From NCBI GenBank assembly GCA_963281255.1, contig OY725492.1, positions 4,777,571-4,841,570 on the forward strand: a stretch of DNA of 64,000 nt, read 5' to 3'. Both the position numbers and the translations under genes were made by a program. Under the pieces are notes generated by a model, which saw only the letters and a program-made list of their open reading frames with translations, was not told the origin of the DNA and made no database searches. Origin of the DNA: Aphrocallistes beatrix (taxonomy: Eukaryota; Porifera; Hexactinellida; Sceptrulophora; Aphrocallistidae). Positions 11,801 through 23,483 of the stretch are shown here, in pieces (position 1 is the stretch's first letter; every line of letters begins with the position of its first letter).

Positions 11801-13211
11801 TGGAAGGAAAAGGTCCGGCAGTAGTAGGTTGTGCCTATAGTCGGAATGGTGAAATTGTCCTGTGTGAAAGAGTAGGTCTGAGTGTCTGATGGAAGCGTGG
11901 AAGTGAAAATTGGTTCACTCAACAAGTTGAGGCTTTTCACACCTCTGGTTGTATGCTGGAAGGGAGTGTCGGCAGGATCTTCAGGATTCCAACTGTAGAT
12001 TACTCGAACCGTACCGACTGGCAAATCCCGGTCTCTGTCATCGCAAGTTTTCAGGTTCCTAACAGAGAATCAAAGGTTGTAGCCAATCATATTTACAGGC
12101 TTGTGAGCACTCTGAATTACCCAACCAATTTCCTATAATAGTACGATAGAACTCGGATAAGATGTACCCTCCGGGAAGCGGAAAAAAGTACGTACTATCC
12201 GTAAGTATGTACTAACCGATTTGATATTACATAGGAATCTATGTATTAAATGAATTTTGTAATCAGAGAAATGAGTACGTACTAATTAGCAGAGCTCTAC
12301 TGTACTTTTACTACCAAATACAAATGTATAATAATAACTATTGTATTGTATCATATAATATATTCGTTTAGCGATCGTATCAGGCTTGGACCGGGTCAAG
12401 ATTTCCTGACCCGGTTAAAAGCTCTGACCCGGTGACCCGGTTTTCCAGGAAACATTAGTTTTCTATATTCATGCGATTTGATATCGCATGAATATAGAAA
12501 AGTAATGTTATTTCGATATATGATATTTACTATATTTAAGTGAACACAGAATGAATTATGATTATGAGTAATAATGGAGATAAATATTAGAAGTATACTA
12601 AACCGGGTCAAGTCAAAATCAGTGACCCGGTTCTGACCCGGAAATTTATTGAAAATAGTGACCCGGTCCAAGCCTGGATCGTATATTACTGCATTAACGT
12701 AATGTTAAAAACGGTCAATCGATAAGTTGTATCATTATCACAGGACGGTTCACAGCCCAGACTATGCATGAAAATAACTTAAAATCTTAGCAAAGACAAA
12801 CCTGCAAAATTCAAAACTAGTATTGCCGTTCAGTTCCACTCCAGAAATCAGTCGGTAATTCTGTATGGGGTCAACTGAAGGCAGAGCTCTCTCAGAAGCA
12901 AACCTATCTGTAAAGAAAATCTGTCCATCTTTGACCCAACCCATCACGACATCTGAATTGCTCATCCCTCCATTCGGTGAGAATCCAAGGCCCACCCACC
13001 CAGTTGTCCTCACAGTGACAGCGAAGCAAATTTCTCCATCCTCAGTTGGTGGATTCCAGTAGAGAGTATATGAGTTAGGGTGCAGCACACTCTCATACCT
13101 GTAGGTTGTTGAGAAGCAATCGAAACGGAAAATGCTGAATGAGCAGAATAAAATAAAGGCGAAACAAAATGAATTGGAAATCATCTTGAAGTATATGTTA
13201 GCAACTATCAT
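8820..13211 (-). CDS. MOXD1: DBH-like copper monooxygenase (MOXD1-like), copy 1
   Basis: Four exons on the minus strand: 13211-12802, 12058-11764, 10648-10076 and 9431-8820. All have GT..AG borders and consistent phases, giving 629 aa. An N-terminal hydrophobic signal (MISNSFCFAFILFCSFSIF) precedes a DOMON domain (TTGWVGLGFSPNGGMSNSD). The two Cu-monooxygenase lobes follow, with the expected copper ligands visible: YVHHMLLYVC, LETHYNNP, LLHSHLAG and EEMCLHFLFYYP. The C-terminus is hydrophobic (SLITSVLLLTLLVQALI), suggesting a membrane or GPI anchor. The family hydroxylates a small substrate in the secretory pathway using copper and ascorbate; the substrate here is unknown. Length is close to human MOXD1 (about 613 aa). 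Either of two in-frame Met codons could be the start. The copy appears fully functional. Confidence 0.92.
9582..9819. mobile_element. Foldback MITE, ACCGTAAACTGG family
   Basis: Long terminal inverted repeats: ACCGTAAACTGGCATGACTT at the left, with the inverse at the right (CCCAGTTTACGGTA), plus an internal inverted TTGTCCCACAATAGCAATT. It lies in intron 3 of the MOXD1-like gene. Copies occur at 15222-15460 and 54539-54778. Confidence 0.8.
10859..11030. mobile_element. Pogo/Tigger-like MITE (CAGTAGAACTCGG family), left end missing
   Basis: Contains the family core (GGTTAGTACGTACT, CGGATAGTATGTACT) and the right end ATCCGAGTTCTACTG followed by TA. It matches the complete element at 13341-13527 but lacks the first bases of the left end. 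Confidence 0.7.
11037..11628. mobile_element. Mariner/Tc1-type non-autonomous element
   Basis: 592 bp with inverted ends reading AGGGTGTCTCAAAAGTTCTG at the left and the inverse at the right, flanked by TA. It is absent at the equivalent place in copy 2 (near 16660), so it inserted after the tandem duplication. No transposase frame is visible. Confidence 0.85.
12144..12302. mobile_element. Pogo/Tigger-like MITE (CAGTAGAACTCGG family), degenerate
   Basis: Reads ATAGAACTCGGATAAG at the left and GCAGAGCTCTACTG at the right around the shared TACGTACTATCCGTAAG core. Lies in intron 1 of the MOXD1-like gene; the same insertion is present in copy 2 at 17183-17341. Confidence 0.65.
12381..12676. mobile_element. 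hAT-type MITE with 8-bp target duplication
   Basis: Inverted ends CAGGCTTGGACCGGGTCA and its inverse, flanked on both sides by the identical 8 bp GATCGTAT (12373-12380 and 12677-12684), the hAT hallmark. An internal perfect hairpin lies around CTATATTCATGCGAT and its inverse (about 12460-12500). The same insertion with the same duplication is in copy 2. Confidence 0.88.
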
Positions 13212-13340
13212 CGAGCTTTTATTTAAAATTTTGAGCGATTAACTTGAATCGTTAACATTGCTATATCAATGGTTGAGCAATAGTTTAGCACACATATGAG
13301 AGCATCATAATACGCAAGTTGTGATCCCAAATTCCAAATA

Positions 13341-13527
13341 CAGTAGAACTCGGTTGTTACGTACTCGGGATAAGACTTACTTCGGCTTAGTCGTACTCAT
13401 TTCTCTGAACCAAAATTCATTTATTATATAGATTCCTATGTAATATCAACTCGGTTAGTACGTACTTACGGATAGTACGTACTTTTTTCCGCTTCCCAGA
13501 GGGGTACGTACTAACCGAGTTCTACTG
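13341..13527. mobile_element. Pogo/Tigger-like MITE (CAGTAGAACTCGG family), complete
   Basis: 187 bp with ends CAGTAGAACTCGGTT and AACCGAGTTCTACTG in inverted orientation, flanked by TA on each side. It lies upstream of MOXD1-like copy 1 and is absent upstream of copy 2. Confidence 0.8.
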
Positions 13528-13696
13528 TATTTATGATCCCAAATTCCAAATATTTGAAGGTGTAGACATAATCAGGTCCAGGAGGTCGATAGAAATGATT
13601 TGCTGATGACTTGAACTCCCACGATTCTAAGAATAAACACTGATCTATACCACGATCATATCAGTTCATGATTCTTCAATTGAGTAAAACATGACC

Positions 13697-13904
13697 TGTA
13701 GATTCAATGTTCGATAGAAGTAAGTTTGAACAACATTTATGGAGTAATTAGTGAAAATCGAATCAATTACAATACTTAAGACACCTCCCTAGGTTGCTTA
13801 ATGTTCGGTCTTAAGTTCGAACTTAAATCTTAGTGAATACGACTTAAGATCGAACTTAAGACTTAAGCACTAAGATCGATCTTAAGTTCTTAGTGAATAC
13901 GGCC
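13697..13904. mobile_element. Truncated right end of the 6361-8120 transposon family
   Basis: Near-identical to 7905-8120, including ACACCTCCCTAGGTTGCTTA, the TTAAGATCGATCTTAAG-like arrays and the terminal TTAGTGAATACGG. The left part is missing. Confidence 0.8.
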
Positions 13905-14198
13905 GCTGCTGCTCTTTTGATTTAGAGAATTTAACACATTTTGGGAAATAATCTAATTTTTGATTTCGTTTGGTGGATATTGATTCAATTGAGTGGCATT
14001 TTCATGGTAACTGCTTAGAATAGAATTGAACTGAAAGATGATGAATTCCAATGCTCCTCTCTCTCTTAAACGAGCAATAATCCAACAAAATCAAAAAACA
14101 GAATCTCAGTCCTATCTTTCCGAACTATCCTCAGGGCCGGCTCTAGCTAAAATGGCGCCCAGGGTGAGGTAAATATTCCGGCGCCCCCATATGGACGG
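13905..14198. other. Spacer between the two MOXD1-like units
   Basis: AT-rich spacer with no gene. A GGGCCGGCTCTAGC...GGCGCCC patch near 14134-14190 has the look of a transposon end but has no visible partner. Confidence 0.45.
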
Positions 14199-14451
14199 AG
14201 CGAATATTTAAGTTTCCTTTGAGATCTGAATTTCTTAAAATAATAATATTAAGTATTGACAAATATATTTGAATGGACGATGTATTTTAATGGAAATGGA
14301 GATATCCATACAAACCTACATCTAACTACACACACACATAACTAGCTACATTACACAGTAAAGAGAAGTATCCTAGTTTGCCTAGAAAACTGGACTATTT
14401 AGGCCTAAAGCAGTGGTGCATCGTAGAAATATACATAAACTGCGATGATAG

Positions 14452-17400
14452 TTAAGAACAGGCGATGAGAGCTTGAACTAGAAGAGTCAGTAGGAGTACA
14501 CTGGTGATAAGAGATGGTAACACTCCTGAGCTATTCAGGGCAGTGAAGGAGATGGAGGGAACGAATGGGTCTTGACCACATCTGTAATAATCCTGATTTT
14601 GCCCGATGTAGTAAGTCCCATTGTAGTTGTTGCAGTCATCCCATCGGTTTGACTGAATCATGTAGTCGATACCAGGGATTGGTAAGTGGCTTTTGAAGAC
14701 TCGGTTGTTACAAGCTACGTAGGTAGTATTGGGTCTAGTCAAGGGAGAAACTTCAAGTGTACGGAGTACCTTGTCCCCCCAGTTTAAAAGCGAGGCGTTA
14801 GAAATGTCATTCCCAGAAGGAATGACATTTTCGCAGACCAGGTCATCAGCTGCTGTACTATAGGCAGAGGATGTGTCATAGATACTCACACAACTTTTGA
14901 AGTTGACTCGGGGATAGTAAAACAAGAAGTGAAGACACATTTCCTCTTGCGTCGACAAGCCCCCAAGCGTATAGTCCCCTCTTTCTGTCGTCTTGTATTG
15001 GCAGTTTACGACCAGCTCATCTCCAGGCTTTATCGTGATTGGAGGATTTAGGTAGATCGGATCCTGTTATGAAGAATATAATTAAGATTAGGAGAGTAGT
15101 CATCATGAAAAGAAAATCTCGATCATTTTTCCATTCATTTTTGATTGTTTTCGTTCTCAATCATTTTTGTATAAACCAAAATTAAAAATTCAAAATACTT
15201 ACCAAGCTTAGATATCAGAATGTCGTAAACTGGGATGACTTTGGCCCTAAGAGGTTACTTTGTCCCACAATAGCAATTTTAATAAAATATACTCAAACTT
15301 ATGAATCAATGTAATCACATTGATAATATGTTGAATGAAACTCTCAATATATCCAAAGATATTTAAACCGCAATATTACTAAGTTTGACTATATTTTATT
15401 ATAATTGCTATTGTGGGACAAAGCAATTTCTTAGGGCCAAAGACGCCCCAGTTTACGGTACTTAATAGTATTTTAGTCTCAAATTGTTGTAAAAACATAG
15501 AAAAATAGAATAAGTTAATAATGATCAGGAGAGAGGACAATATTAGTCCCCCAAAATGATCCGAAAAATAATCGGGCTAAAAGAGATCGTGATGACTATA
15601 TTTTACTTGAAGTGTGTTAGAAAAATTTTTTTGCTTATTTTAAGATATCTAGTGAATATAATATTCTCCCTAGTGCATCTTGCAAATAAATTATGCCACT
15701 TTCTTACTTGAAATTCGAAGTCATAATTGAGATTTCTGTCAACCGTTCCTATTTCTTGTCCGTTTCTGACTTGCTGTGTCCACATAGCACTTCCAGCTAA
15801 ATGAGAGTGGAGAAGAGACGCGAATACTTGGATGTCAGTCCCGAAATCCCTGGTGCATTCCGAGGGACAATAGCCCTGTACCACGTAGCTATCGGCGTAA
15901 GGGGGGATTCTCATATTTGGAGAAATGGAGTGTCCCAATGCAAATACTGCAGCGTCCTGTGTTCTCGTTTCAGCCGTGTGGTAGAGAGTGAACCCACTGC
16001 TGTCCACTATGCCAGACACTCCAGGAGGGTTGTTATAGTGCGTCTCAAGCAGTAATGTCCTGAAACTCTCTCCAGGGCCAATCGGGAATCCCACTTCTGG
16101 AGGATAATCGAAGTCCACTCCTCCCACTGCCCAACCAGCGATGATGATTGTTCTGCAGAGGCCAGTTTGGAACGGGGAGGCGTCTCCTGTGCAAAGGCCT
16201 GAATTCAGCGGTAGCTGTTCATCACAGACGTACAGCAGCATATGGTGCACGTACTCTGAGGAGGAAGGAGTGATGTCGATCTGAACAAATTGGATAATAG
16301 ATAATTAAACAACCGTTAGAAGCTAAAAAGTGTGAAAATTTGTTTTCCAATTTTTTGCAGAGGTGTGAAATTTTACTTAGATCTTCGAATCGTAGACTCA
16401 TCATTTGACACCTACAAGCCAATTTTTATATATCTACGACTTGCTAATTCTTCAACCAATTCGGATAAACATTAAAAAATCCAAAGGTTAGTACGTACTC
16501 GGATAATACCTTCTTCGGTTAGTACGTACTCATTTTTCTGAACCAAAATCCATCTATAATATAGATTTCTATGTAGTACAAACTCGGTTAGTACGTACTT
16601 ACGGATAGTATGTACTAATAATTCCTTCGAAGGGGTACGTCTTATCCGAGTTCTACTGTATACATACATACACAAACATTAATATAGTTTTAATAGTAAG
16701 GCTAGACCTTGACACCTGAATGAAAGCATAGTCCCTAGGTATCTAATAGTAGTAACATCCACTCTATGCTCTACACACGTATTTTTCAACTACATAGTTA
16801 CCCCTATTCGGATGATGTGTCTCTTAGAAGTTGGTTGTTGGAAAGAAAAGGTCCGGCAGTAGTAGGTTGTGCCTATAGTCGGAATAGTGAAATTGTCCTG
16901 TGTGAAAGAGTAGGCCTGAGTGTCTGATGGAAGCGTGGAAGTGAAAATTGGTTCACTCAACAAGTTGAGGCTTTTCACACCTCTGGTTGTATGCTGGAAG
17001 GGAGTGTCGGCAGGATCTTCAGGGTTCCAACTGTAGATTACTCGAACCGTACCGACTGGCAAATCCCGGTCTCTGTCATCGCAAGTTTTCAGGTTCCTAA
17101 CAGAGAATCAAAGGTTGTAGCCAATCATATTTACAGGCTTGTGAGCACTCTGAATTACCCAACCAATTTCCTATAATAGTACGATAGAACTCGGATAAGA
17201 TGTACCCTCCGGGAAGCGGAAAAAAGTACGTACTATCCGTAAGTATGTACTAACCGATTTGATATTACATAGGAATCTATGTATTAAATGAATTTTGTAA
17301 TCAGAGAAATGAGTACGTACTAATTAGCAGAGCTCTACTGTACTTTTACTACCAAATACAAATGTATAATAATAACTATTGTATTGTATCATATAATATA

Positions 17401-18249
17401 TTCGTGTAGCGATCGTATCAGGCTTGGACCGGGTCAAGATTTCCTGACCCGGTTAAAAGCTCTGACCCGGTGACCCGGTTTTCCAGGAAACATTAGTTTT
17501 CTATATTCATGCGATTTGATATCGCATGAATATAGAAAAGTATGTTATTTCGATATATGATATTTACTATATTTAAGTGAACACAGAATGAATTATGATT
17601 ATGAGTAATAATGGAGATAAATATTAGAAGTATACTAAACCGGGTCAAGTCAAAATCAGTGACCCGGTTCTGACCCGGAAATTTATTGAAAATAGTGACC
17701 CGGTCCAAGCCTGGATCGTATATTACTGCATAAAACGTAATGTTAAAAACGGTCAATCGATAAGTTGCATCATTATCACAGGACAGTTCACAGCCCAGAC
17801 TATGCATGAAAATAACTTAAAATCTTAGCAAAGACAAACCTGCAAAATTCAAAACTAGTATTGCCGTTCAGTTCGACTCCGGAAGTCAGTCGGTAGTTCT
17901 GTATGGGGTCAACTGAAGGCAGAGCTCTCTCAGAAGCAAACCTATCCGTAAAGAAAGTCTGTCCATCTTTCACCCAACCCATCACGACATCTGAATTGCT
18001 CATCCCTCCATTCGGTGAGAATCCAAGGCCCACCCATCCAGTTGTCCTCACAGTGACAGCGAAGCAAATTTCCCCATCCTCAGTTGGTGTATTCCAGTAG
18101 AGAGTATATGAGTTAGGGTGCAGCACACTCTCATACCTGTAAGTTGTTGAGAAGCAATCGAAACGGAAAATGCTGAATGAGCAGAATAAAATAAAAGCGA
18201 AACAAAATGAATTGGAAATCATCTTGAAGTGTATGTTAGCAACTATCAT
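14452..18249 (-). CDS. MOXD1: DBH-like copper monooxygenase (MOXD1-like), copy 2
   Basis: Exons 18249-17840, 17096-16802, 16280-15708 and 15063-14452 have exactly the same lengths as copy 1 (410, 295, 573 and 612 nt), giving 629 aa with no frame damage. The signal peptide, DOMON domain, HHM, THYNNP, HSHLAG and MCLHF copper-site motifs and hydrophobic C-terminus are all kept. Differences from copy 1 are a scatter of substitutions (for example Pro to Thr in YWNTPTEDG and Ala to Pro in YNNPPGV). Both copies therefore look active. Promoter regions differ because copy 1 has a MITE upstream. Confidence 0.92.
15222..15460. mobile_element. Foldback MITE, CGTAAACTGG family
   Basis: Equivalent of the 9582-9819 element at the same intron position, so the insertion predates the tandem duplication. 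Confidence 0.78.
16488..16659. mobile_element. Pogo/Tigger-like MITE in MOXD1-like copy 2 intron 2
   Basis: Equivalent of 10859-11030; right end CCGAGTTCTACTG followed by TA. No mariner insertion follows it here, so it gives the empty site for 11037-11628. Confidence 0.7.
17183..17341. mobile_element. Degenerate pogo/Tigger-like MITE in MOXD1-like copy 2 intron 1
   Basis: Same insertion as 12144-12302, duplicated with the gene. Confidence 0.65.
17419..17713. mobile_element. hAT-type MITE with 8-bp target duplication, copy 2
   Basis: Ends CAGGCTTGGACCGGG and its inverse, flanked by GATCGTAT on both sides (17411-17418 and 17714-17721), identical to copy 1. Shows that the insertion happened before the gene duplication. 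Confidence 0.88.
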
Positions 18250-18668
18250 CGAGCTTTTATTTAAAATTTAGAGCGATTAACATGAATCGTTAGCATTGCT
18301 ATATTAAGAAACATTTGAAGGTGTATGCAATAACCTGCCTACGTAATCCGGAATGCTCACTCCATTACTATATTTTCTTGAAAGATCATCTTCTCGATTA
18401 GCTAATAGCCATGAAACACCTTTCATACCACTAACATTGAGTCAAATTGAAAATTATTTATTAGCATTAGTTGAGTACTCAGTGGAGCATAGTACGTAAG
18501 CAAGATGTAATATATTCCAAATATTGAAGGTGTAGACACAAGCAGGTCAGGAGGTCGATAGGAATGATTTGCTAATAGCTTGAACTCGAACGATTCCAAG
18601 AACAAACACTTTGATCCATACCACGAGCATATCAGTTCATGATTCTTTAATTGAGTAAACACGAACTG

Positions 18669-19060
18669 TTCTTTGGATTTAAACAATTTAAATTTACTCA
18701 CAAATTCTAAGGGATTATTAAAGTAGTTAACTTCTTGGGCTCGAATAACATGACCATATTTGGAGAAATATTTGATACATAGGACTGTGACAACATTCCA
18801 TTCTCAGATTTCTTACTTATCCTATCGAGGGACCGTTTGTTTTCCGCTAGACTTCCTGATTGCAATATTTCGTAAAGCATTCACAAATTGAATGTATGAC
18901 AATATTCATATCTCACGTGCCAAGTCACTTAATGGAGCTGCACTATCGGTCTGTCGACCGACATTTTACATTGTTTCTGGAGACTTGTCCCAAGCAGTTG
19001 TCCCGATTAGATGGTTTTGATTATATATATATATATAATAATATGTGTATGTATGTATAG
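18669..19060. other. Junction between MOXD1-like copy 2 and KATNIP copy B
   Basis: No convincing coding sequence. 18975-19012 resembles the end of the CAGTCGACTCCGC MITE family (GGAGACTTGTCCC...GATTA). A TA-rich tract (19022-19040) precedes the acceptor at 19059-19060. No KATNIP upstream exon is seen. Confidence 0.5.
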
Positions 19061-22000
19061 GTCCGGAGTGAGGTGTCAAAAGAGAGCCTTCCTAAGACCG
19101 CTCCCTCCAAGCGAAAGAGTTGGAAAGCCACTTCCTGTGTGTCTCTCAAAACGGAGCAAGGAGAGCAATTGGAACTGGAACTGTCGCCTAGACTGATAGA
19201 AGAATCTCCCAAGAAACATCCGCCAATCCAGGTGTCCTCTGGTGGCAGCGATTCCGAGGTACCACTTCACACCTTAAACCATAGTGATAGATTAAGACAA
19301 TTGGAATGTGACTTGGTTCTATTTTTAGATAAGTGACCATTGTGACGAGGAATTGAATGCAAGTGTGAGTGGACCACTGAAATACAGCGAACCGTTAGAA
19401 TTGTGTCGTGGTGGCTCAGTGCCACCTAAAAGCGGCGGGCCTTCCAGGTCTGTGTCCACTTGTTCCGTCACCAGTGTGCGAGTGAGGCAAGATCTGGACG
19501 AGAGCATTCAGGACCTGCAAGGAGTCCTCTCTGCCATCCAGCGAGAAAACTCTAAACCCATTCAGGCAATTGAGGTAAGCCATCTTACCTTCTAACTCAG
19601 TGGTTCCCAGCCTGGGGTCCATGGACCCTTAGTGTCCTCAGAAGATATCAGGGGTCCACAGGATTCGAAATTTTTGTTTTACGGTTAATAGGGGGGGTCC
19701 ACAGAATATAGGAAATTGCTATAAGGGGTCCACAGTCAAAAAAGGTTGAAAACCGCTGTGTTAATGCCAGAGCTATACTGAGTAACTGAAGATAACATAA
19801 CATAGGTTTAATGACGTCATAATTGCATGATGTGTTGAAAATAACTTACTCGAGTCAGTGGCAAAATACTCAGGTGTACAAAAATCAGCTTTCTGCGATT
19901 GCTATTTTCTCCGATTGATTCGTTACATATATTCAAACAAATAAATAGATTTTAACAAGTTTTAAGAGTAGTATATGTTTTCACACCTCGTTTAGGACAC
20001 TCCTCCACAATCTCCTGACACAATCAGAGACAGTTTAGATACATATATCGACACCAACTCCTCCACTTTGGCGCCTAACACCTTTAACGACTATTGGCAG
20101 AACCACTCCTTATTTGGAGAAATGGACAAACTAAAAGGTGTGAAAATCCTCATGGAGGTCTCCTCCAATTGGGGACACCCTTCTCTCATTGGTCTGACAG
20201 AAATAGAATTCTTCACTCCTCAGAACAAGAAGGTGTGGCTGAGTGGCACAAGGCTGATGACAGAAGGACATCTTAACACCTCTGAACTCGACCACATTCT
20301 AAACGGAAAGACACACTCCACTCACGAGAAGCACATGTGGTGTTCCCAGTACAGAGCCAAGAGGAAAATACGGTTCCACTTCTTAGTTCCAATTGGAACC
20401 AAGCACGATTTAAGAGCTGTGAGGATATGGAACTATAACAGGCCGTCCTATCTGGATGCTGGGGTTAGAAGTGTGAAAATAGTGGTCGAAAATGTGTCGG
20501 TGTGGGAGGGTGAGGTTCCTATTGGCTGCGGGAACACAACTTTAAATTACGCGCATAATATCGTTGTATACATTCCTGAATCTTCTCCTAGCAACGCATC
20601 TGCAACCCCATCTCCTGAGAAACCAATCAATGTGACGATTGTAGAGAAATCAGCTGATGGCAAGGACAAATCAGCTGACACAATGAAAAATGAACTTAAC
20701 AGCCAACCTGCTGATAGAGAAGAGAAATCAGCTGATACTAAAGTGAAATCAGCTGATAGTAAGATGAAATCAGCTGGTCAGATCGGCCAATCAGCTGTGA
20801 GGTTTAGAGCAACTTACAATCCATTCACAGGACCCATCCTAGCAACCAATAGTGAACCAAATACGCCTGCTAATAAGTCCACTCCTCCAGAGACGAAACC
20901 GCGATCCTCTCCCCAGCTGATGAATCAGCTGATTGGTCAGCCAGACCAGCTGACCAATCAATCCCCACAGCACGAAGTGGCGCATTTAGGCGCAGAGGAA
21001 AGGCGCCATTTACGACACTCTGTGAGTCAGGCCAGCATTCTGGATGAACTCTTTTCCCCGCCTTCCAATCAGCTGTTAGAGAAATCCTACAGCGAGTCAG
21101 AGCTCGGGAATCTGCTCGCATCTGATTGGCCAGTTCAGACGCCAACCCACGGACGCAGATCTCAGCTGAGATTGGGAACAGCTGTCACTGGGAAAGCGCG
21201 CCCAGAATTGCCTGACGCAGAACTAACTGATGTCACACACCTTTACGCGCCCAAAAATAACCGCAACCCAATCGCTTGTAGTCCACTCCCTACGCATTCC
21301 AATCACGCCAGCCCATCGCGAAGGCGAACCCCCTCCCTCCAATCAAGTCGCACAGAGCCAATCATTTCAGGCGCCAAATCCGTACCATCTCTTGACGAGA
21401 TGCTCCAATCATTGGCCACATTCCAGCACTCACACAGAGGACGCCTGGTGCCAATGGCAGATGCCATATTGGACCAATTCCTAGAGGAGAGAGTCCGCAC
21501 CAGGGACACCCCGCTAAAATTAGAACCGGAACCAGAGTTCAAGATACCGGAACTCCCGTACGGCAAGTTCCTGTCCCTCTCTATCACCTCCACATGGGGA
21601 GATAGGCACTATCTGGGACTGAATGGAATCGAAGCGTTCTCTAGCGACGGGAATAAAGTTGAGGTATGCGATATCGCAGCTGATCCTCCTGATATCAATA
21701 TCTTACCCGGGTGAGTTGTGTATATGTAACAAACAACAAACAAACAAACAAACAAACAAAAACAAACAAACAGAATTAAGATGATTATTTTCTAAATTCT
21801 GCCATTCTAATATTAATAGAAGAATTTCTATATTTAGCTGTGTATATTTATAGTTACGGGTCAGACCCCAGAGTGGCGCGCAATCTGATAGATGGCGAGA
21901 ACAGGACCAGGGATGACCTCCACATGTGGCTCACCCCGTTCATACCTGGCCAGAACCACCTGATTCACTTGGAATTCCAATCACCCACTCGCCTCGCTAT

Positions 22001-23483
22001 GCTACGCATTTGGAACTATAACAAGTCTCGGATACATTCACATCGAGGCGCCAAGAATGTTCGCATTGAACTGGATTGCGCGCCTATTTTCGTGGGTGAA
22101 ATCGCGCGGGCAAGTGGCGGGCTGCTAGGTGGCACGGAAAGCTTCGGCGACACAATTCTATTTACGGAAGATGAGCAAATTCTGTCGCTTATTTCAGAAC
22201 ACGACGAAACCTATCAAGGAGGCTTAAGTGAGGAATTGGAATGTGAAATGATGGAGAGCGTGTTGGAGGGATCATTTGTGTCGCGACCCGACACCAGTGA
22301 CAAAGAGCGCCCATTTACCACTGCGGGCCACCAACACCTTCGCACAGAGGTGACGAGTAGCAGCGAATTTGTGGCGCAAAAAGTGTCATTATGTCTTCTT
22401 AACACCTGGAATGACGAAGGTGTGAAAATGGGTTTAACAGGTGTGGCACTCTTGGCGCCTAATACCTCTGACACCATTGAGTTAACAGCCAATCAGCTTC
22501 AGTTGTTCCAGGTGTCTCCAGATGGCACACGGAAACCACTCCAAATCGACACTTCACACCTTTTAAGTGACAATCTCACAGGTGATAAGGATGACATGTT
22601 GCTATGGGAACTGGAGGAATGTTCTCAAGCTCTTCTGGAGATCTCCCTTCCGGAACCAACTCCACTTGGTGGCGTTTCAATCTGGAACTATAACTTCACA
22701 CCTGAAGACAGCTATGCGGGGGTGATGAGGATGGAGATACTCCTTGACGACACTGAATTGTGGCACGAGCCACTGACACTTCGGAAGGCACCAGGCCATC
22801 TGAGATTCCAGTTCGGACAAGAAATTGTTTTCTCGGACACTTCCCCTCTCCCTTCCCCTCCCGACTCCGACACAATCGACACTCACTCCCTCGTGCCACA
22901 TTTCACGCCCGATCTGGCGCCCACTGGGTTCGTGGTGGAGATCCAGATTGTGTCGACCTGGGGCGACACCTACTATGTCGGTCTGAGTGGCGTGGAGCTG
23001 TTCGATTGGCGCGGACACCGGGTTCGATTGGAGGAGAGGAATGTGGCGGCATTTCCGGAGAGCATCAACATCTTGGAAGGTGTCGAGGGTGACTTGAGGA
23101 CACCGGACAAGCTGGTCGACGGGACACATTCGTGTGGAGATGGGACACATTCTTGGCTGACACCTTTACTCCCGAATGTGACACCTTCCATTTACCTGAT
23201 ATTCGACCAACCAGTGTCGCTGTCCGCTCTGAAGATTTGGAACTATGCCAAGACAGCTGACAGAGGTGTGAAGGAGTTTTGCGTTTTGGTGGATGATCTA
23301 ATTATATACCACGGCGTGATTCCTCCAGCTGATCCCTCCGAAGTGGCGCCTTTTCTAGCTCTGCTTCTCGACCAATCACGCTTCTCGAATTCTCGAGACA
23401 GTTCGCGCGCCCAATCTGCAGTGATGGCGGTTGGAGATCCGATTAAGCGGCCACTCACTAGCTTGACCGGAGCAGACTCTTAA
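19061..23483 (+). CDS. KATNIP: KATNIP copy B, lacking 5' exons
   Basis: Four exons: 19061-19258, 19329-19574, 19996-21710 and 21854-23483. Each has an AG acceptor; donors are GTACCA, GTAAGC and GTGAGT, and phases agree, giving about 1,260 codons to the stop. The third exon contains the first KATNIP module (VKILMEVSSNWGHPSLIGL then VRIWNYN), a Ser/Pro-rich linker with KSAD repeats, and the start of the second module. The last exon completes it and holds two more STWGD/IWNYA-type modules. Human KATNIP is about 1.6 kb of codons, so the N-terminal portion is absent. The DNA just upstream is a MOXD1 duplicate, not KATNIP, so this copy is probably a 5'-truncated segmental duplicate with a still-open frame. 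Exons 1-2 are weaker calls than 3-4. Confidence 0.88.
19598..19758. mobile_element. hAT-like MITE in KATNIP copy B intron
   Basis: Begins CAGTGGTTCCCAGCCTGGGG and ends GGTTGAAAACCGCTG, typical hAT termini, within the intron 19575-19995. The flanking 8 bp are not identical, so the target duplication has decayed or the borders are off by a few bases. Confidence 0.6.
20643..20795 (+). repeat. KSAD coding repeat in KATNIP
   Basis: In-frame imperfect repeats of AAATCAGCTGAT encode K-S-A-D units six or more times. Copy A carries the same tract from position 1 with slightly different units (SADSKVKSADSKV versus SADTKVKSADSKM). Confidence 0.7.
21727..21772. repeat. (AAAC)n microsatellite in KATNIP copy B intron
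   Basis: CAAA repeats in the 143-bp intron 21711-21853, shorter than the copy A tract. Confidence 0.8.

Larger units (their letters stand above)
8565..13692. repeat. Tandem duplication unit 1 (MOXD1-like gene)
   Basis: This unit matches 14199-18668 almost throughout, exons and introns. It begins at AGCGAATATTTAAGTTTCC in both units. It is longer than unit 2 mainly because it carries an extra mariner-type insertion (11037-11628) and an extra pogo-like MITE (13341-13527). Confidence 0.9.
14199..18668. repeat. Tandem duplication unit 2 (MOXD1-like gene)
   Basis: Direct repeat of 8565-13692, same orientation. It extends from 3' of the last exon to past the first exon (GGAGGTCGATAGGAATGATT shared near 18550). 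Confidence 0.9.
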
